From assembly GCF_000954115.1 (NCBI RefSeq), contig NZ_CP010797.1, forward strand, positions 930,001 through 994,000: DNA of 64,000 bases, read 5' to 3'. The notes under the pieces were generated by a model that ran no database searches, had not been told where the DNA came from, and was given only the letters and a program-made list of their open reading frames with translations. This document shows positions 8,152 to 16,435 of the stretch, in pieces. This stretch comes from Rhodococcus sp. B7740 (GTDB lineage: Bacteria > Actinomycetota > Actinomycetes > Mycobacteriales > Mycobacteriaceae). A program made the position numbers and the translations under genes. The first letter of the stretch is position 1, and each line of letters begins with the position of its first letter.

Positions 8152-11100
8152 CTAGCGTGTGCTCACGAGCTCGAGCGCCACCAGATCGGAGAGATATTTC
8201 TCGATCAGTTCGCGTCCGAGGTGCGGAATGTCCCCGACGGCGGAAGCGAACTCGTCGGCAGGCAGGATCGCTCCGGACGACGGATGTTGCGGACGTGCGT
8301 ACGAGTCGATCAACGGGAGCAGCGAGTGCGAACGCTGCTTCTCCGGCAGAGCCTCGACTGCAGCGTTGAAACGCTCGAACCATTCGTCGTAGTTCTCGAC
8401 GATCTCGATGTCGCGACCTGCATCCCGGATCCAGTCGACGAACGTATCGAGTGAGATGTCGTCGTCGTGTGGGTTGAGGATGTCGAAGGTTCGGTAGCCC
8501 GAGGTATCACCACCTGCGATCGACGTGATGGCCGCCGCACTGAAATCGGCCGGCAGCCCGTCGTAGTGGGCCAGCGGGCGCCCCTTCTCGTCGGTGGGCG
8601 CGCCGGTGTCGGTGGCGTAGAACGTGTGTGGAGCCAGACCGGTTGCAACGACCGACAGGATCAGACGCGTGAATACGTCCGGCACGTTGAGCTGGCCCGT
8701 CCACGCGCTGTGCGCCAGAATCATGTCCGAGCGGAAGACCGAGACGGGCAGTCCGAATTCGTCGAACGCATTGCGCAACAGCACTTCACCGGCCCACTTG
8801 GAGTTGCCGTAGCCGTTGGCGTACGAATCGTCCACCGCCCGCGATGGGCTGTCGACGCGGATGTCGCCGTTCTCTCGGAATTCCTCGACGCCCGCTGCGA
8901 CGGCCACTGTCGACAGATAGGTCACGGGCTTGACATGGTCGGTCAGCGCCAGCCGGATGATCTCGGCCGTGCCGACGACGTTGGGTCCGAAGAGGTGCTC
9001 GTACGGCAGGGCATGGTTGACGAGCGCGGCCGGGTGGACGATGCGATCCACCCGTTCGGCCAGTGTCTCGAAACTGTCGCGGTCCAGGCCGAAGTGAGGT
9101 GTCCCGAGATCGCCCGCGACGACCTCGAGTGCGGCGTCGGCCAAGGTTCGATAGCGCTCCGACAGTTGTGCGTCTCCGCTGTCGAACGCTGCATCGAGTC
9201 GAGCTCGCGCGTCGGAATCGGAGCGCCCGCGCACCAGACAGATCACCTTTCCGCCGGTCTCGGCCATGCGCCCCAACCATTCCAGGCAGAGGAAACGACC
9301 GAGGTATCCGTTGGCACCGGTGAGCAAGACCGTGCTGGTCCGTTCTCGCGGGCCGGCAATTCGGTGTGCGGCGTCGAGAAGGGCATCGTCGAGAAAAGCC
9401 GACAGACGCAGGTCGGAGGCTCGTGCCACAGCGGCACCGCGGCCGTGCACCGAGGCGAACGTCGCTGTGTCGGAATCGTTGTCCCGGGCCGAGGAGATGT
9501 ACTCGGCCAGCGCTGCCAGGTCCATGGCAGGCCCGGTGATCACTCCGACCGGAACATCGACATCGTAGATCTCACGGAGAAGCGTGGAGAACGTCAACGC
9601 CGACAACGAATCTCCGCCCAAGTCGCTGAAGTGCGCGTCGGGTCGGATATCGGACCCGGCGCATCCCAGCAGGGCCTGGGCCGCGTCGCCGACGGTGGTC
9701 AGAACGGGGGCATCGGCACCGGTACGCCTGAGTTCGCGTAGGCGATCGTTCTGACCGGTCTCGAGTTCCGCGTAGCGACGTTCGAGTTCTTTTCCGTAGC
9801 GCTCGACGAGTTTGGGTCGCAGTTGCTTACCTGCCCCGGACAAGAGTCCGTTCTCCTGTGTGAACGGGTCGTGTTCGATGACTACTTCACGTGGAATCTC
9901 GTACGAATTCAGCGCTTCCGTGCGTGCGATCTGCTGCAACGATTCGATGACCGAACCCGCAGTCGTGTCCGGGTCGGCCGGTACGACAACTGCCAGAAGG
10001 TATGCCCGCTGGCTGTTGCCGTACACGAATATCTGATTCACCAGCTCGCTGGTACCGAACAGGGCTTCCAGGCGCGCCAGCGCGACGAACTCGCCCTGAG
10101 CCAGTTTCAGAACGTTCTTGCGTCGGTCGACGTAGGCGAGTCGGTCCGGCTCGATCTCGGCGACGACGTCCCCGGTGCGATAGAAGCCCTCGGAGTCGAA
10201 GACGTCGGCCGTGACGTCCGGGCGCTTGTAGTAACCGGGAATGATGGAGGTCGTCTTGAGCAGGAGCTCACCGCGCGGATGCGGTGTGTCGGTGGAGAAG
10301 TAGCCGAGTTCGGGTACGTCGTCGAGCTTGTATTCGATCACCGGCGGCCGCTGAACGACGCCGTCGTGCAACACCATTCCGGCTTCTGTGGAGCCGTAGT
10401 TGTCGCGCACCCGAATATCGAGCAGCTCGGAGACGAAGTCCTTCACCTCGTCGGCAATCGGCGCGGTACCGACCATCGCTGCGAGGACGCGACCGCCGAA
10501 CTGTTCGATCCTGGTGCGCTCCAGCACTTCTCGTCGCGTCCTGTCGGCGTCGCCACCGGCAGTGCGTTCGGTTTCCCGGTCGATCTCGGCGAGAACGTTG
10601 TGCCGAATCATCTCGCAGACCCGCGGGATCAACAGTGCCATCGTGGGCCGAGCGAGCGCGAAATCCTCGAACAGGGTGGACAGGTCGCTCGCCCCGGCGA
10701 AGTGGACGGTGCCGCCTGCTGCAAGAGTCGAGAAGACGAGGCCACGGCCGGCCAGGTGACTCATCGGAAGATAGTCGAGAGTGATGACCGGGAAGGCAGG
10801 CCCGTCCGTGGACTCGGATGAAGCTCCGGTGTGGTGCCAGGCTCCGGTCCAGGCTCCGCACACGATTCGCTCGGTGTGCATCGCTCCCTTGGGGGTCCCG
10901 GTGCTGCCGGAGGTGTAGATCAATGTCGCGAGTCGGTCGGGATCCTCGGCATCGGGTAGGGGAACCGACGGTAGTTGCGCCCCGTCGCGAACCAACTCGG
11001 TGAGCGGACGAACGAAGACTCCCGCCTGTTCGGCATCGCTGCGCGCGGTCTCCATGATCTGTGTGTGTGCGTCGATCGCACCGTCGTAATCGAGGACGAC

Positions 11101-11679
11101 GATTCGTCGGATGGATCGACAATGCGTGGCAACCTGGACCGCGACGGACAGATTGTCGACATCGGCTGCCAGTACGACGGGCTCGACTTCCGCGGCGATG
11201 GCCGAGAGTTGGCCCGCGGTGGCACCGGCCTGCAGCGGAACGGCGATTGCGCCGAGCCGAATCGTGGCCAATTCCGCGACGACGTAGTCGGCACTCGCGA
11301 ATCCCAGGGTTGCGAAGAAGTCTCCCGAAGCGATACCGAATGCGTCGTGCGTCAATGCCGATGCCAGTGCACCCGCGTCGTTCCAGGCTCGGCCGTAGGT
11401 GACGGTTTCGAAGCGCGGGAGTAGGCGGAGAGTGTTCGTGTCGTCGACTCGTGCGATCTCGCGGGCCCGGCGGCCGAGTGCCGGCCGATCGGAGTAGCGC
11501 GTCATGATCTCGGCAACCACGCGGGCCAGGTTGGGCGACAACTCCTGGGCGGCGTCGGCCACTGCGCTGTCCGGTTCGGCGGCTCGGAAGTCGTCATCGA
11601 TCCGGTGGAGCTCGGTGAAGCGATCGCGCCCTCTGATCTCTCGGTCACGTTCGCTGTCGACGGCCAGTGTGTGCGTCAT
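8152..11679 (-). CDS. car: Carboxylic acid reductase (adenylation-thiolation-reductase)
   Basis: 1175 residues, the same size as Nocardia CAR. Domain order: an adenylation domain with the AMP-binding motif LIYTSGSTGTPKGAM and later YRTGDVVAEIEPDRLAYVDR; a carrier domain with phosphopantetheine Ser691 (FSDLGGDSLSAL); and an NADPH-dependent thioester reductase with VLLTGANGYLGRFL and the SDR-like YANGYGNSKWAGE. It reduces carboxylic acids to aldehydes using ATP and NADPH. The ATG at 11679 has a strong GGAGGGGAG site. The enzyme needs a phosphopantetheinyl transferase; none is in this window. The natural substrate is not deducible. Confidence 0.95.
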   Translation of the reverse strand: MTHTLAVDSERDREIRGRDRFTELHRIDDDFRAAEPDSAVADAAQELSPNLARVVAEIMTRYSDRPALGRRAREIARVDDTNTLRLLPRFETVTYGRAWNDAGALASALTHDAFGIASGDFFATLGFASADYVVAELATIRLGAIAVPLQAGATAGQLSAIAAEVEPVVLAADVDNLSVAVQVATHCRSIRRIVVLDYDGAIDAHTQIMETARSDAEQAGVFVRPLTELVRDGAQLPSVPLPDAEDPDRLATLIYTSGSTGTPKGAMHTERIVCGAWTGAWHHTGASSESTDGPAFPVITLDYLPMSHLAGRGLVFSTLAAGGTVHFAGASDLSTLFEDFALARPTMALLIPRVCEMIRHNVLAEIDRETERTAGGDADRTRREVLERTRIEQFGGRVLAAMVGTAPIADEVKDFVSELLDIRVRDNYGSTEAGMVLHDGVVQRPPVIEYKLDDVPELGYFSTDTPHPRGELLLKTTSIIPGYYKRPDVTADVFDSEGFYRTGDVVAEIEPDRLAYVDRRKNVLKLAQGEFVALARLEALFGTSELVNQIFVYGNSQRAYLLAVVVPADPDTTAGSVIESLQQIARTEALNSYEIPREVVIEHDPFTQENGLLSGAGKQLRPKLVERYGKELERRYAELETGQNDRLRELRRTGADAPVLTTVGDAAQALLGCAGSDIRPDAHFSDLGGDSLSALTFSTLLREIYDVDVPVGVITGPAMDLAALAEYISSARDNDSDTATFASVHGRGAAVARASDLRLSAFLDDALLDAAHRIAGPRERTSTVLLTGANGYLGRFLCLEWLGRMAETGGKVICLVRGRSDSDARARLDAAFDSGDAQLSERYRTLADAALEVVAGDLGTPHFGLDRDSFETLAERVDRIVHPAALVNHALPYEHLFGPNVVGTAEIIRLALTDHVKPVTYLSTVAVAAGVEEFRENGDIRVDSPSRAVDDSYANGYGNSKWAGEVLLRNAFDEFGLPVSVFRSDMILAHSAWTGQLNVPDVFTRLILSVVATGLAPHTFYATDTGAPTDEKGRPLAHYDGLPADFSAAAITSIAGGDTSGYRTFDILNPHDDDISLDTFVDWIRDAGRDIEIVENYDEWFERFNAAVEALPEKQRSHSLLPLIDSYARPQHPSSGAILPADEFASAVGDIPHLGRELIEKYLSDLVALELVSTR

Positions 11680-12020
11680 GCTCGACTCCCCTCCGACGAT
11701 GCGCACCGGAACAGCCGGGCGCTGTCGATTGCTCGATCAAATATCGTTATCAAAGGTAAGCATATGCCGATGTGGCTTTTTTGAATCGTGATGCTGCTCA
11801 TAGTCCGATTCGCCGTAAATGTCTGCCCGGCTGCGGCTTTCGACATTGCCCCGGTCGACCGCCCGCAGCCCGGACCGTTTGTCGCGACGCTCGGCGTGGC
11901 CGTCGAAACGCGACTTGTATGGTGAGGAAAGTAGTCACGTGCGTCACAGCGCTCACGCAGGAGTGGAACCTTCGGAACGACCCATGCGGTGGCGGTGCCC
12001 CCTCTCGATCGGAGAAGTGA
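11680..12020. other. Intergenic divergent promoter region between car and the acyl-CoA dehydrogenase
   Basis: This 341-bp gap holds no convincing gene. It contains an AT-rich island (about 11735-11790) in otherwise GC-rich DNA, with two ATCAAA hexamers at 11736-11741 and 11749-11754, suitable for a car promoter or a regulator site. Nearer the dehydrogenase there are two GTCAC elements within 11936-11949. The regulator is unknown; no regulator gene is adjacent. Confidence 0.4.
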
Positions 12021-13817
12021 ATGTCGGACGTCCTCTCGCGACGCGACCTGGATTTTCTGCTGTACGAATGGTTGGACGTGGCGGCACTGACTGCTCGACC
12101 TCGGTTCGCAGAGCACTCGAGGGAGACCTTCGACGCGGTCCTCGATCTCAGCGCGGATATCGCCCGCAAGCACTTCGCGCCGCACAACAAGAAGGCGGAC
12201 GCGCAGGAGCCGACGATGAATGCGGACGGTTCGGTGGAGCTGATACCGGAAGTGAAGGCAGCGCTCGATGTCTATGCGTCGGCGGGTTTGATCGCCGGGC
12301 AGTTCGACGAGTCGATCGGCGGCATGCAACTGCCAGCGACCGTCTCCCGGGCAGCGATGGCGTTCTTCCAGGCCGCCAACGCCGGGACCTCCTCGTACCC
12401 GTTTCTCACCATGGCCAACGCCAACCTGATCGCGGCGTACGGCACGCCGGATCAGGTGCGAGATTACGTCCGGCCGATGCTGGACGGGCGCTGGTTCGGC
12501 ACCATGTGTCTGTCGGAACCGCAGGCCGGTTCGTCACTGGCCGACATCACGACCAAGGCGGTACCGCAGGACGACGGAAGCTTCCGAATCACCGGCACCA
12601 AGATGTGGATTTCGGGTGGAGATCACGAACTGACCGAGAACATCGTTCACCTGGTGCTCGCCAAGACGCCGGGCGGACCGCCGGGGGTCAAGGGAATCTC
12701 CCTGTTCATCGTTCCCAAATTCCTTCCCGATGGCACCGGGGGTACGGGCGAGCGCAACGACATCGTGCTCACCGGACTCAATCACAAGATGGGCAACCGC
12801 GGCACCACGAACACGCTGCTGGCGTTCGGCGACGGAACCCACTCTCCCGGTGGGCAACCCGGAGCGGTCGGCTTCCTCGTCGCCGAGGAGAACCGCGGAT
12901 TGTCGTACATGTTCCACATGATGAACGAAGCGCGGATCGGCGTCGGATTCCTTGCGATAGCCCTCGGCTACGTCGGCTACCTGAAGTCGGTGGAGTATGC
13001 GAAGACCCGTACGCAGGGCCGACCACTCGGTGCCAAGGATCCGGCTGCACCTGCGGTCGCGCTGATCGAACACGCCGACGTTCGGCGAATGTTGTTGGCG
13101 CAGAAGTCCTACGTCGAAGGGGCGCTGGCGCTCGGACTCTTCTGTTCGCGCCTGGTCGATCATCAGGACTCTGCGTCCGACGACGCCGAAGCAGCACGAT
13201 CGACGTTGCTGCTCGACGTACTGACGCCGATCGCCAAGAGCTGGCCGTCGCAGTGGTGCCTCGAAGCCAACAGTCTGGCCATTCAGGTGCACGGCGGCTA
13301 CGGATACACCCGCGACTACGACGTCGAACAGCACTACCGCGACAATCGACTCAACCCGATTCACGAAGGCACACACGGTATTCAAGGTCTGGATCTGCTC
13401 GGGCGGAAGGTGATCATGCAGGGCGGCGCTGGATTGGCTCTGCTGGCCGAACAGATCGGACAGACAGTCGATCGGGCGCACTCGGAAGGCGGTGACGCTG
13501 CTCGTTACGCGGACGAACTACACGCACGCGTCGGCAGAATCGTCGAGGTCACCGCTGCGGTGTGGGGCACCGGTGATGCCGCTGTGGCACTGGCGAACTC
13601 CACGGCGTACCTGGAGGCGATGGGGCACACGGTCATCGCCTGGATGTGGCTCGAGCAGTTGCTGGCCGTCGGCACGAAGACCGGAGACTTCTACGACGGA
13701 AAGCGTTCCGCAGCAAAATACTTCTACGTCTACGAATTGCCGAAGGTTGACGTCCAACTCGACCTGTTGGCGAAGCTGGACCGCACCACCCTCGATATGT
13801 CACCCGCTTGGTTCTGA
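12021..13817 (+). CDS. Acyl-CoA dehydrogenase (FadE-like, long C-terminal form)
   Basis: 598 residues. It shows the FAD/acyl-CoA motifs MCLSEPQAGSSLADI and ITGTKMWISGGDHEL, and the C-terminal signature IQVHGGYGYTRDYDVEQHYRDNRLNPIHEGTHGIQGLDLLGRK split across the active-site helix. A further C-terminal extension (TTLDMSPAWF end) is typical of the roughly 600-residue class with an acetyl-CoA-dehydrogenase-like C-terminal domain. Predicted role: alpha,beta-dehydrogenation of an acyl-CoA. It is followed 27 nt later by an SDR, presumably one operon. Confidence 0.9.
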   Translation: MSDVLSRRDLDFLLYEWLDVAALTARPRFAEHSRETFDAVLDLSADIARKHFAPHNKKADAQEPTMNADGSVELIPEVKAALDVYASAGLIAGQFDESIGGMQLPATVSRAAMAFFQAANAGTSSYPFLTMANANLIAAYGTPDQVRDYVRPMLDGRWFGTMCLSEPQAGSSLADITTKAVPQDDGSFRITGTKMWISGGDHELTENIVHLVLAKTPGGPPGVKGISLFIVPKFLPDGTGGTGERNDIVLTGLNHKMGNRGTTNTLLAFGDGTHSPGGQPGAVGFLVAEENRGLSYMFHMMNEARIGVGFLAIALGYVGYLKSVEYAKTRTQGRPLGAKDPAAPAVALIEHADVRRMLLAQKSYVEGALALGLFCSRLVDHQDSASDDAEAARSTLLLDVLTPIAKSWPSQWCLEANSLAIQVHGGYGYTRDYDVEQHYRDNRLNPIHEGTHGIQGLDLLGRKVIMQGGAGLALLAEQIGQTVDRAHSEGGDAARYADELHARVGRIVEVTAAVWGTGDAAVALANSTAYLEAMGHTVIAWMWLEQLLAVGTKTGDFYDGKRSAAKYFYVYELPKVDVQLDLLAKLDRTTLDMSPAWF

Positions 13818-13844
13818 TAAACAGTCACAAGGAGATTCACACAT

Positions 13845-14606
13845 ATGTCGATCTTGGACAAATTCCGCCTGGACGGTCGCGTCGTCATCGTCACCGGTGC
13901 ATCCTCCGGACTGGGCGTGGCCTTCGCCAAAGCAGCCGCCGAGGCGGGAGCGGATGTGGTGCTCGCCGCACGGAGAGTGGACAAGTTGGCGCAGACCGCC
14001 GAGTTGATCGACAGCGTCGGAGGGCGCTCGATCACGGTCGCCACCGACGTGGTCGACCCGGATCAGTGCACCGCGATGGTCGAGTCCGCGATGGCGGAGT
14101 TCGGGAAGGTGGACGTGCTGATCAACAACGCCGGAGTCGGCACGGCCTATCCGGCAACTCGTGAGACGCCCGAGCAGTTCCGCTCGGTGATCGACATCAA
14201 CCTGAACGGTTCGTACTGGGCAGCTCAGGCCTGTGGACGGGTGATGGCACCCGGCAGTTCGATCGTGAACATCTCGAGCATTCTGGGGCTGACGACGGCG
14301 GGCCTACCGCAGGCGGCCTACAGCGCCAGCAAAGCGGCCATCGTCGGCCTCACCCGCGATCTCGCACAGCAGTGGGGCGCACGTAAAGGCATCAGGGTCA
14401 ACGCGATTGCGCCAGGATTCTTCCAGAGCGAGATGACGGACTCGTACCGGCCTGGATACCTCGACTCGATGGCTCCGCGAATGATCCTCGGACGCAAGGG
14501 TGATCCGGAAGAGCTGGCCGCAACCGCGATCTGGCTCGCCTCGGACGCCGGGGGATACGTGACGGGTCAGACCATTGCGGTCGACGGTGGGATCACGATC
14601 ACCTGA
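13845..14606 (+). CDS. Short-chain dehydrogenase/reductase
   Basis: 253 residues of the classical SDR type: cofactor motif VTGASSGLGVAFA, structural NNAGVG, catalytic Ser in NISSILG and YSASK (Tyr and Lys), and C-terminal GQTIAVDGGITIT. The residues after the second strand (LAARRVDK) favour NADP(H). Probably co-transcribed with the acyl-CoA dehydrogenase and so likely handles a 3-hydroxyacyl or related intermediate (inference). The upstream AAGGAG lies at a suitable distance. Confidence 0.9.
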   Translation: MSILDKFRLDGRVVIVTGASSGLGVAFAKAAAEAGADVVLAARRVDKLAQTAELIDSVGGRSITVATDVVDPDQCTAMVESAMAEFGKVDVLINNAGVGTAYPATRETPEQFRSVIDINLNGSYWAAQACGRVMAPGSSIVNISSILGLTTAGLPQAAYSASKAAIVGLTRDLAQQWGARKGIRVNAIAPGFFQSEMTDSYRPGYLDSMAPRMILGRKGDPEELAATAIWLASDAGGYVTGQTIAVDGGITIT

Positions 14607-14612
14607 CCGCCG

Positions 14613-15875
14613 CTACGACGTTGCCGTCACCGCGATCCCTTCGCGGATCAGTCTGCGCGCAACCACGCATGCGTCCTCGGTGTCGAGGCCCGGCATCGAA
14701 TCGAGGCGGCACGGAGCGCCCTTCATCAGGCTCTCGATCGCGTCGGCGCACTGAGACGGCAGCGTGACCGTTTTGTTCCTGAGCACCATCGATACGCCGT
14801 CGTTCGTGTGCGAGATCCGCGCGAAGATGCCGGGCCGCAATCGAATCGAGTTGTCGCCCCGCAGCGCACCCATCGCTGCGACGCTCGCCAGTGGACGGAC
14901 CGGTTCCGGTCTGACGAGGTCGTCGTGACGATCTGCGACGCGTTCGGCGAGACGAAGTACCGCGTCGGGGTCTCGGTCGATCTCGTCGAGCGCGGCGCGC
15001 ATGGCGTCCACAACTCGGTGTACATGCGGGACGATGGACTCCGGGTCGGAGTGGTCGAGGCCGGCAGGGAGGGGAGCGCGCAGACTCTCGACGTCGCCGA
15101 GCGCCTTCAGCACGTGGTGGGCGAGGTCGTAGTCGTTGTACGACGCGACGCCGATGGTCAAGTGCACGGTGGTGTCGCCGAGCGCTTGCGCAGAATGGAT
15201 CCACCCGCGCGGCAGATAGAGCACGTCGCCGGGCTCGAGGACGACGTCCAGTTCGGGAGTGTTCGATGCATGGTCTTCGACGGCCGACCGTCGATCCGAC
15301 CACGGTTGATTGTTGAGCGGATTCACGTGCACCGGCGAGTGAATGCTCCACCGCTTGGTCCCCGCGATCTGGACGACGAACACATCGTGCACGTCGTAGT
15401 GCGGTGAGAAGCCCTGGGACGCAGCCGGTGTGACGTACGAGTTCACCTGCACCGGATGACCCAGCTCGCGAACGAGATCGCCGACGAAATGAATCAGCGG
15501 TGGCCACAGCCGGTGGAGGCCCTGCAGAACCAGTGTGTTCCCGGCAGCGAACGCAGCCAGCACCGCACCCGAATCCACCTGATCCGTCACCTCTGCTCCG
15601 AACCCGCCGGAGGCCGTGAACTGCGCTTTGTCCAGCAGACGGCCGTCCTTGGCCATCCGCACGAACGGGGTACGCACACCGCGTTCGGCTATCAGCTCGT
15701 CCACTGCATCGAGTGTCATCAGATCGTCGAACGACCCCGGCAGTTCGGCGGATCGGGTGAGTTTGGGTGCGACTCCCCAGAACCGGTCTGCGAACTCCCC
15801 GAAGTCGGTACCGGTGAGACGACCGAGCGCGGACCGGTTTCCCGATCCGCGCTCGCCGCTCGGCTCAGTGCTCAA
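14613..15875 (-). CDS. JmjC/cupin Fe(II)/2-oxoglutarate oxygenase (ROX-like)
   Basis: 420 residues. The metal site is the HxD...H facial triad: His159 and Asp161 in SPHYDVHDVFVVQIAGTKRW, and His227 in LYLPRGWIHSAQ. This matches the ribosomal-oxygenase group (YcfD, NO66, MINA) that hydroxylates Arg or His side chains in proteins; the roughly 170-residue C-terminal helical/winged-helix region also fits. The start is a TTG at 15875 that overlaps the stop of the upstream repeat peptide (TTGA), indicating translational coupling. The likely substrate is therefore the co-encoded peptide rather than a ribosomal protein (inference). Confidence 0.85.
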   Translation of the reverse strand: MSTEPSGERGSGNRSALGRLTGTDFGEFADRFWGVAPKLTRSAELPGSFDDLMTLDAVDELIAERGVRTPFVRMAKDGRLLDKAQFTASGGFGAEVTDQVDSGAVLAAFAAGNTLVLQGLHRLWPPLIHFVGDLVRELGHPVQVNSYVTPAASQGFSPHYDVHDVFVVQIAGTKRWSIHSPVHVNPLNNQPWSDRRSAVEDHASNTPELDVVLEPGDVLYLPRGWIHSAQALGDTTVHLTIGVASYNDYDLAHHVLKALGDVESLRAPLPAGLDHSDPESIVPHVHRVVDAMRAALDEIDRDPDAVLRLAERVADRHDDLVRPEPVRPLASVAAMGALRGDNSIRLRPGIFARISHTNDGVSMVLRNKTVTLPSQCADAIESLMKGAPCRLDSMPGLDTEDACVVARRLIREGIAVTATS

Positions 15876-16129
15876 GCGGTGCCGTCCGCACCGCCGTCGT
15901 GCCCATTGGGGTTGGATCCGCCGTCGGCCGGGCCCTCGCCCGCACCGGCGGGGCCGTCTGCTCCGCCGTCGTGTCCGTCAGGATTGGATCCACCGTCGGC
16001 CGGCCCTTCACCGGCTCCGGCGGGGCCGTCTGCTCCGCCGTCGTGCCCATTGGGGTTGGATCCGCCGTCGGCGGGTCCTTCGCCTGCGGCTCCGCCCGTG
16101 GTGGTGATGTCGTCGTCGTTGATGCTCAT
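15872..16129 (-). CDS. Repeat peptide (85 aa), candidate substrate of the adjacent JmjC oxygenase
   Basis: The ATG at 16129 has a good GGAAGGA site 5-6 nt upstream. The product starts MSINDDDITTTGGAAGEGP and then has three 24-residue repeats built on GEGPADGGSNP(N/D)GHDGGADG, ending GTA. Each repeat holds one His, in N/D-G-H-D context. There is no Cys and no hydrophobic or signal segment, so it is a highly acidic, flexible cytosolic peptide. Comparing repeat DNA units 1 and 2, ten of eleven differences fall at one codon position and only Asn/Asp changes, so the protein sequence is under selection. The architecture (short leader, repeated cores, coupled modifying enzyme) resembles a RiPP precursor, but no export or protease gene is adjacent. 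Confidence 0.75.
   Translation of the reverse strand: MSINDDDITTTGGAAGEGPADGGSNPNGHDGGADGPAGAGEGPADGGSNPDGHDGGADGPAGAGEGPADGGSNPNGHDGGADGTA
15898..16105. repeat. Three in-frame 72-bp tandem repeats
   Basis: Units start at 15898, 15970 and 16042; the third is more divergent at its distal end. Units 1 and 2 differ at 11 of 72 positions. Because 72 is a multiple of 3, each unit adds exactly 24 residues to the peptide. Units 1 and 3 share the Asn variant and unit 2 has the Asp variant. Confidence 0.85.
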
Positions 16130-16232
16130 CGAAGTCCTTCCGGTCGTAACGGTTCGTGTACCCGCGCAGCGCGAGAACACCGGGGGTATTGACGCAAACT
16201 CTGCTTCTCAAACAGCGGTCGCGCCGTGAATC

Positions 16233-16391
16233 TCAGGCAGAGTCGTCGGCGATCTCGGGCGCGTTCTCCCGCGTCGCCATCCCGCCTCCGCCGCCGCCGT
16301 CCACGGGCCCTGGTCGGCCGCCCTTCGGCGTGTCCGAGGTCTTCTCGGACTCGGCCGGGTTCTCGTTGTCGGTGTTCTCGTCGCGTCCCAT
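16233..16391 (-). CDS. Small hydrophilic Gly-rich peptide (52 aa) upstream of the repeat peptide
   Basis: MGRDENTDNENPAESEKTSD leads into PKGGRPGPVDGGGGGGMATR and an acidic end, ENAPEIADDSA. There is no signal sequence and no Cys. It lies 103 nt upstream of the repeat peptide on the same strand and 44 nt from the divergent idi start. No convincing Shine-Dalgarno is visible, so it could be leaderless or not translated. Composition (Asp/Asn/Gly-rich) resembles the repeat peptide, and it may be a second peptide of the same system. Function unknown. Confidence 0.45.
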   Translation of the reverse strand: MGRDENTDNENPAESEKTSDTPKGGRPGPVDGGGGGGMATRENAPEIADDSA

Positions 16392-16435
16392 GGTTCGACA
16401 GTAGACCGCCGCGAAGGCCGTGGGACCATGGAACG

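Noticed and set aside
5807..8369. Arg-rich plus-strand frames overlapping the amidohydrolase and permease
   Set aside because: They are out of frame with strongly recognisable proteins and show typical shadow composition.
15898..16105. Tandem 72-bp units considered as a CRISPR-like or regulatory repeat array
   Set aside because: There are no spacers, units are contiguous, in-frame and code for protein on the minus strand with codon-phase divergence.
15456..16229. Plus-strand open frame encoding Pro/Ser/Ala-rich repeats opposite the peptide and oxygenase
   Set aside because: It has no good start or ribosome site, runs antisense through the oxygenase gene, and shares third codon positions with the real minus-strand frame, which explains its repeat conservation.
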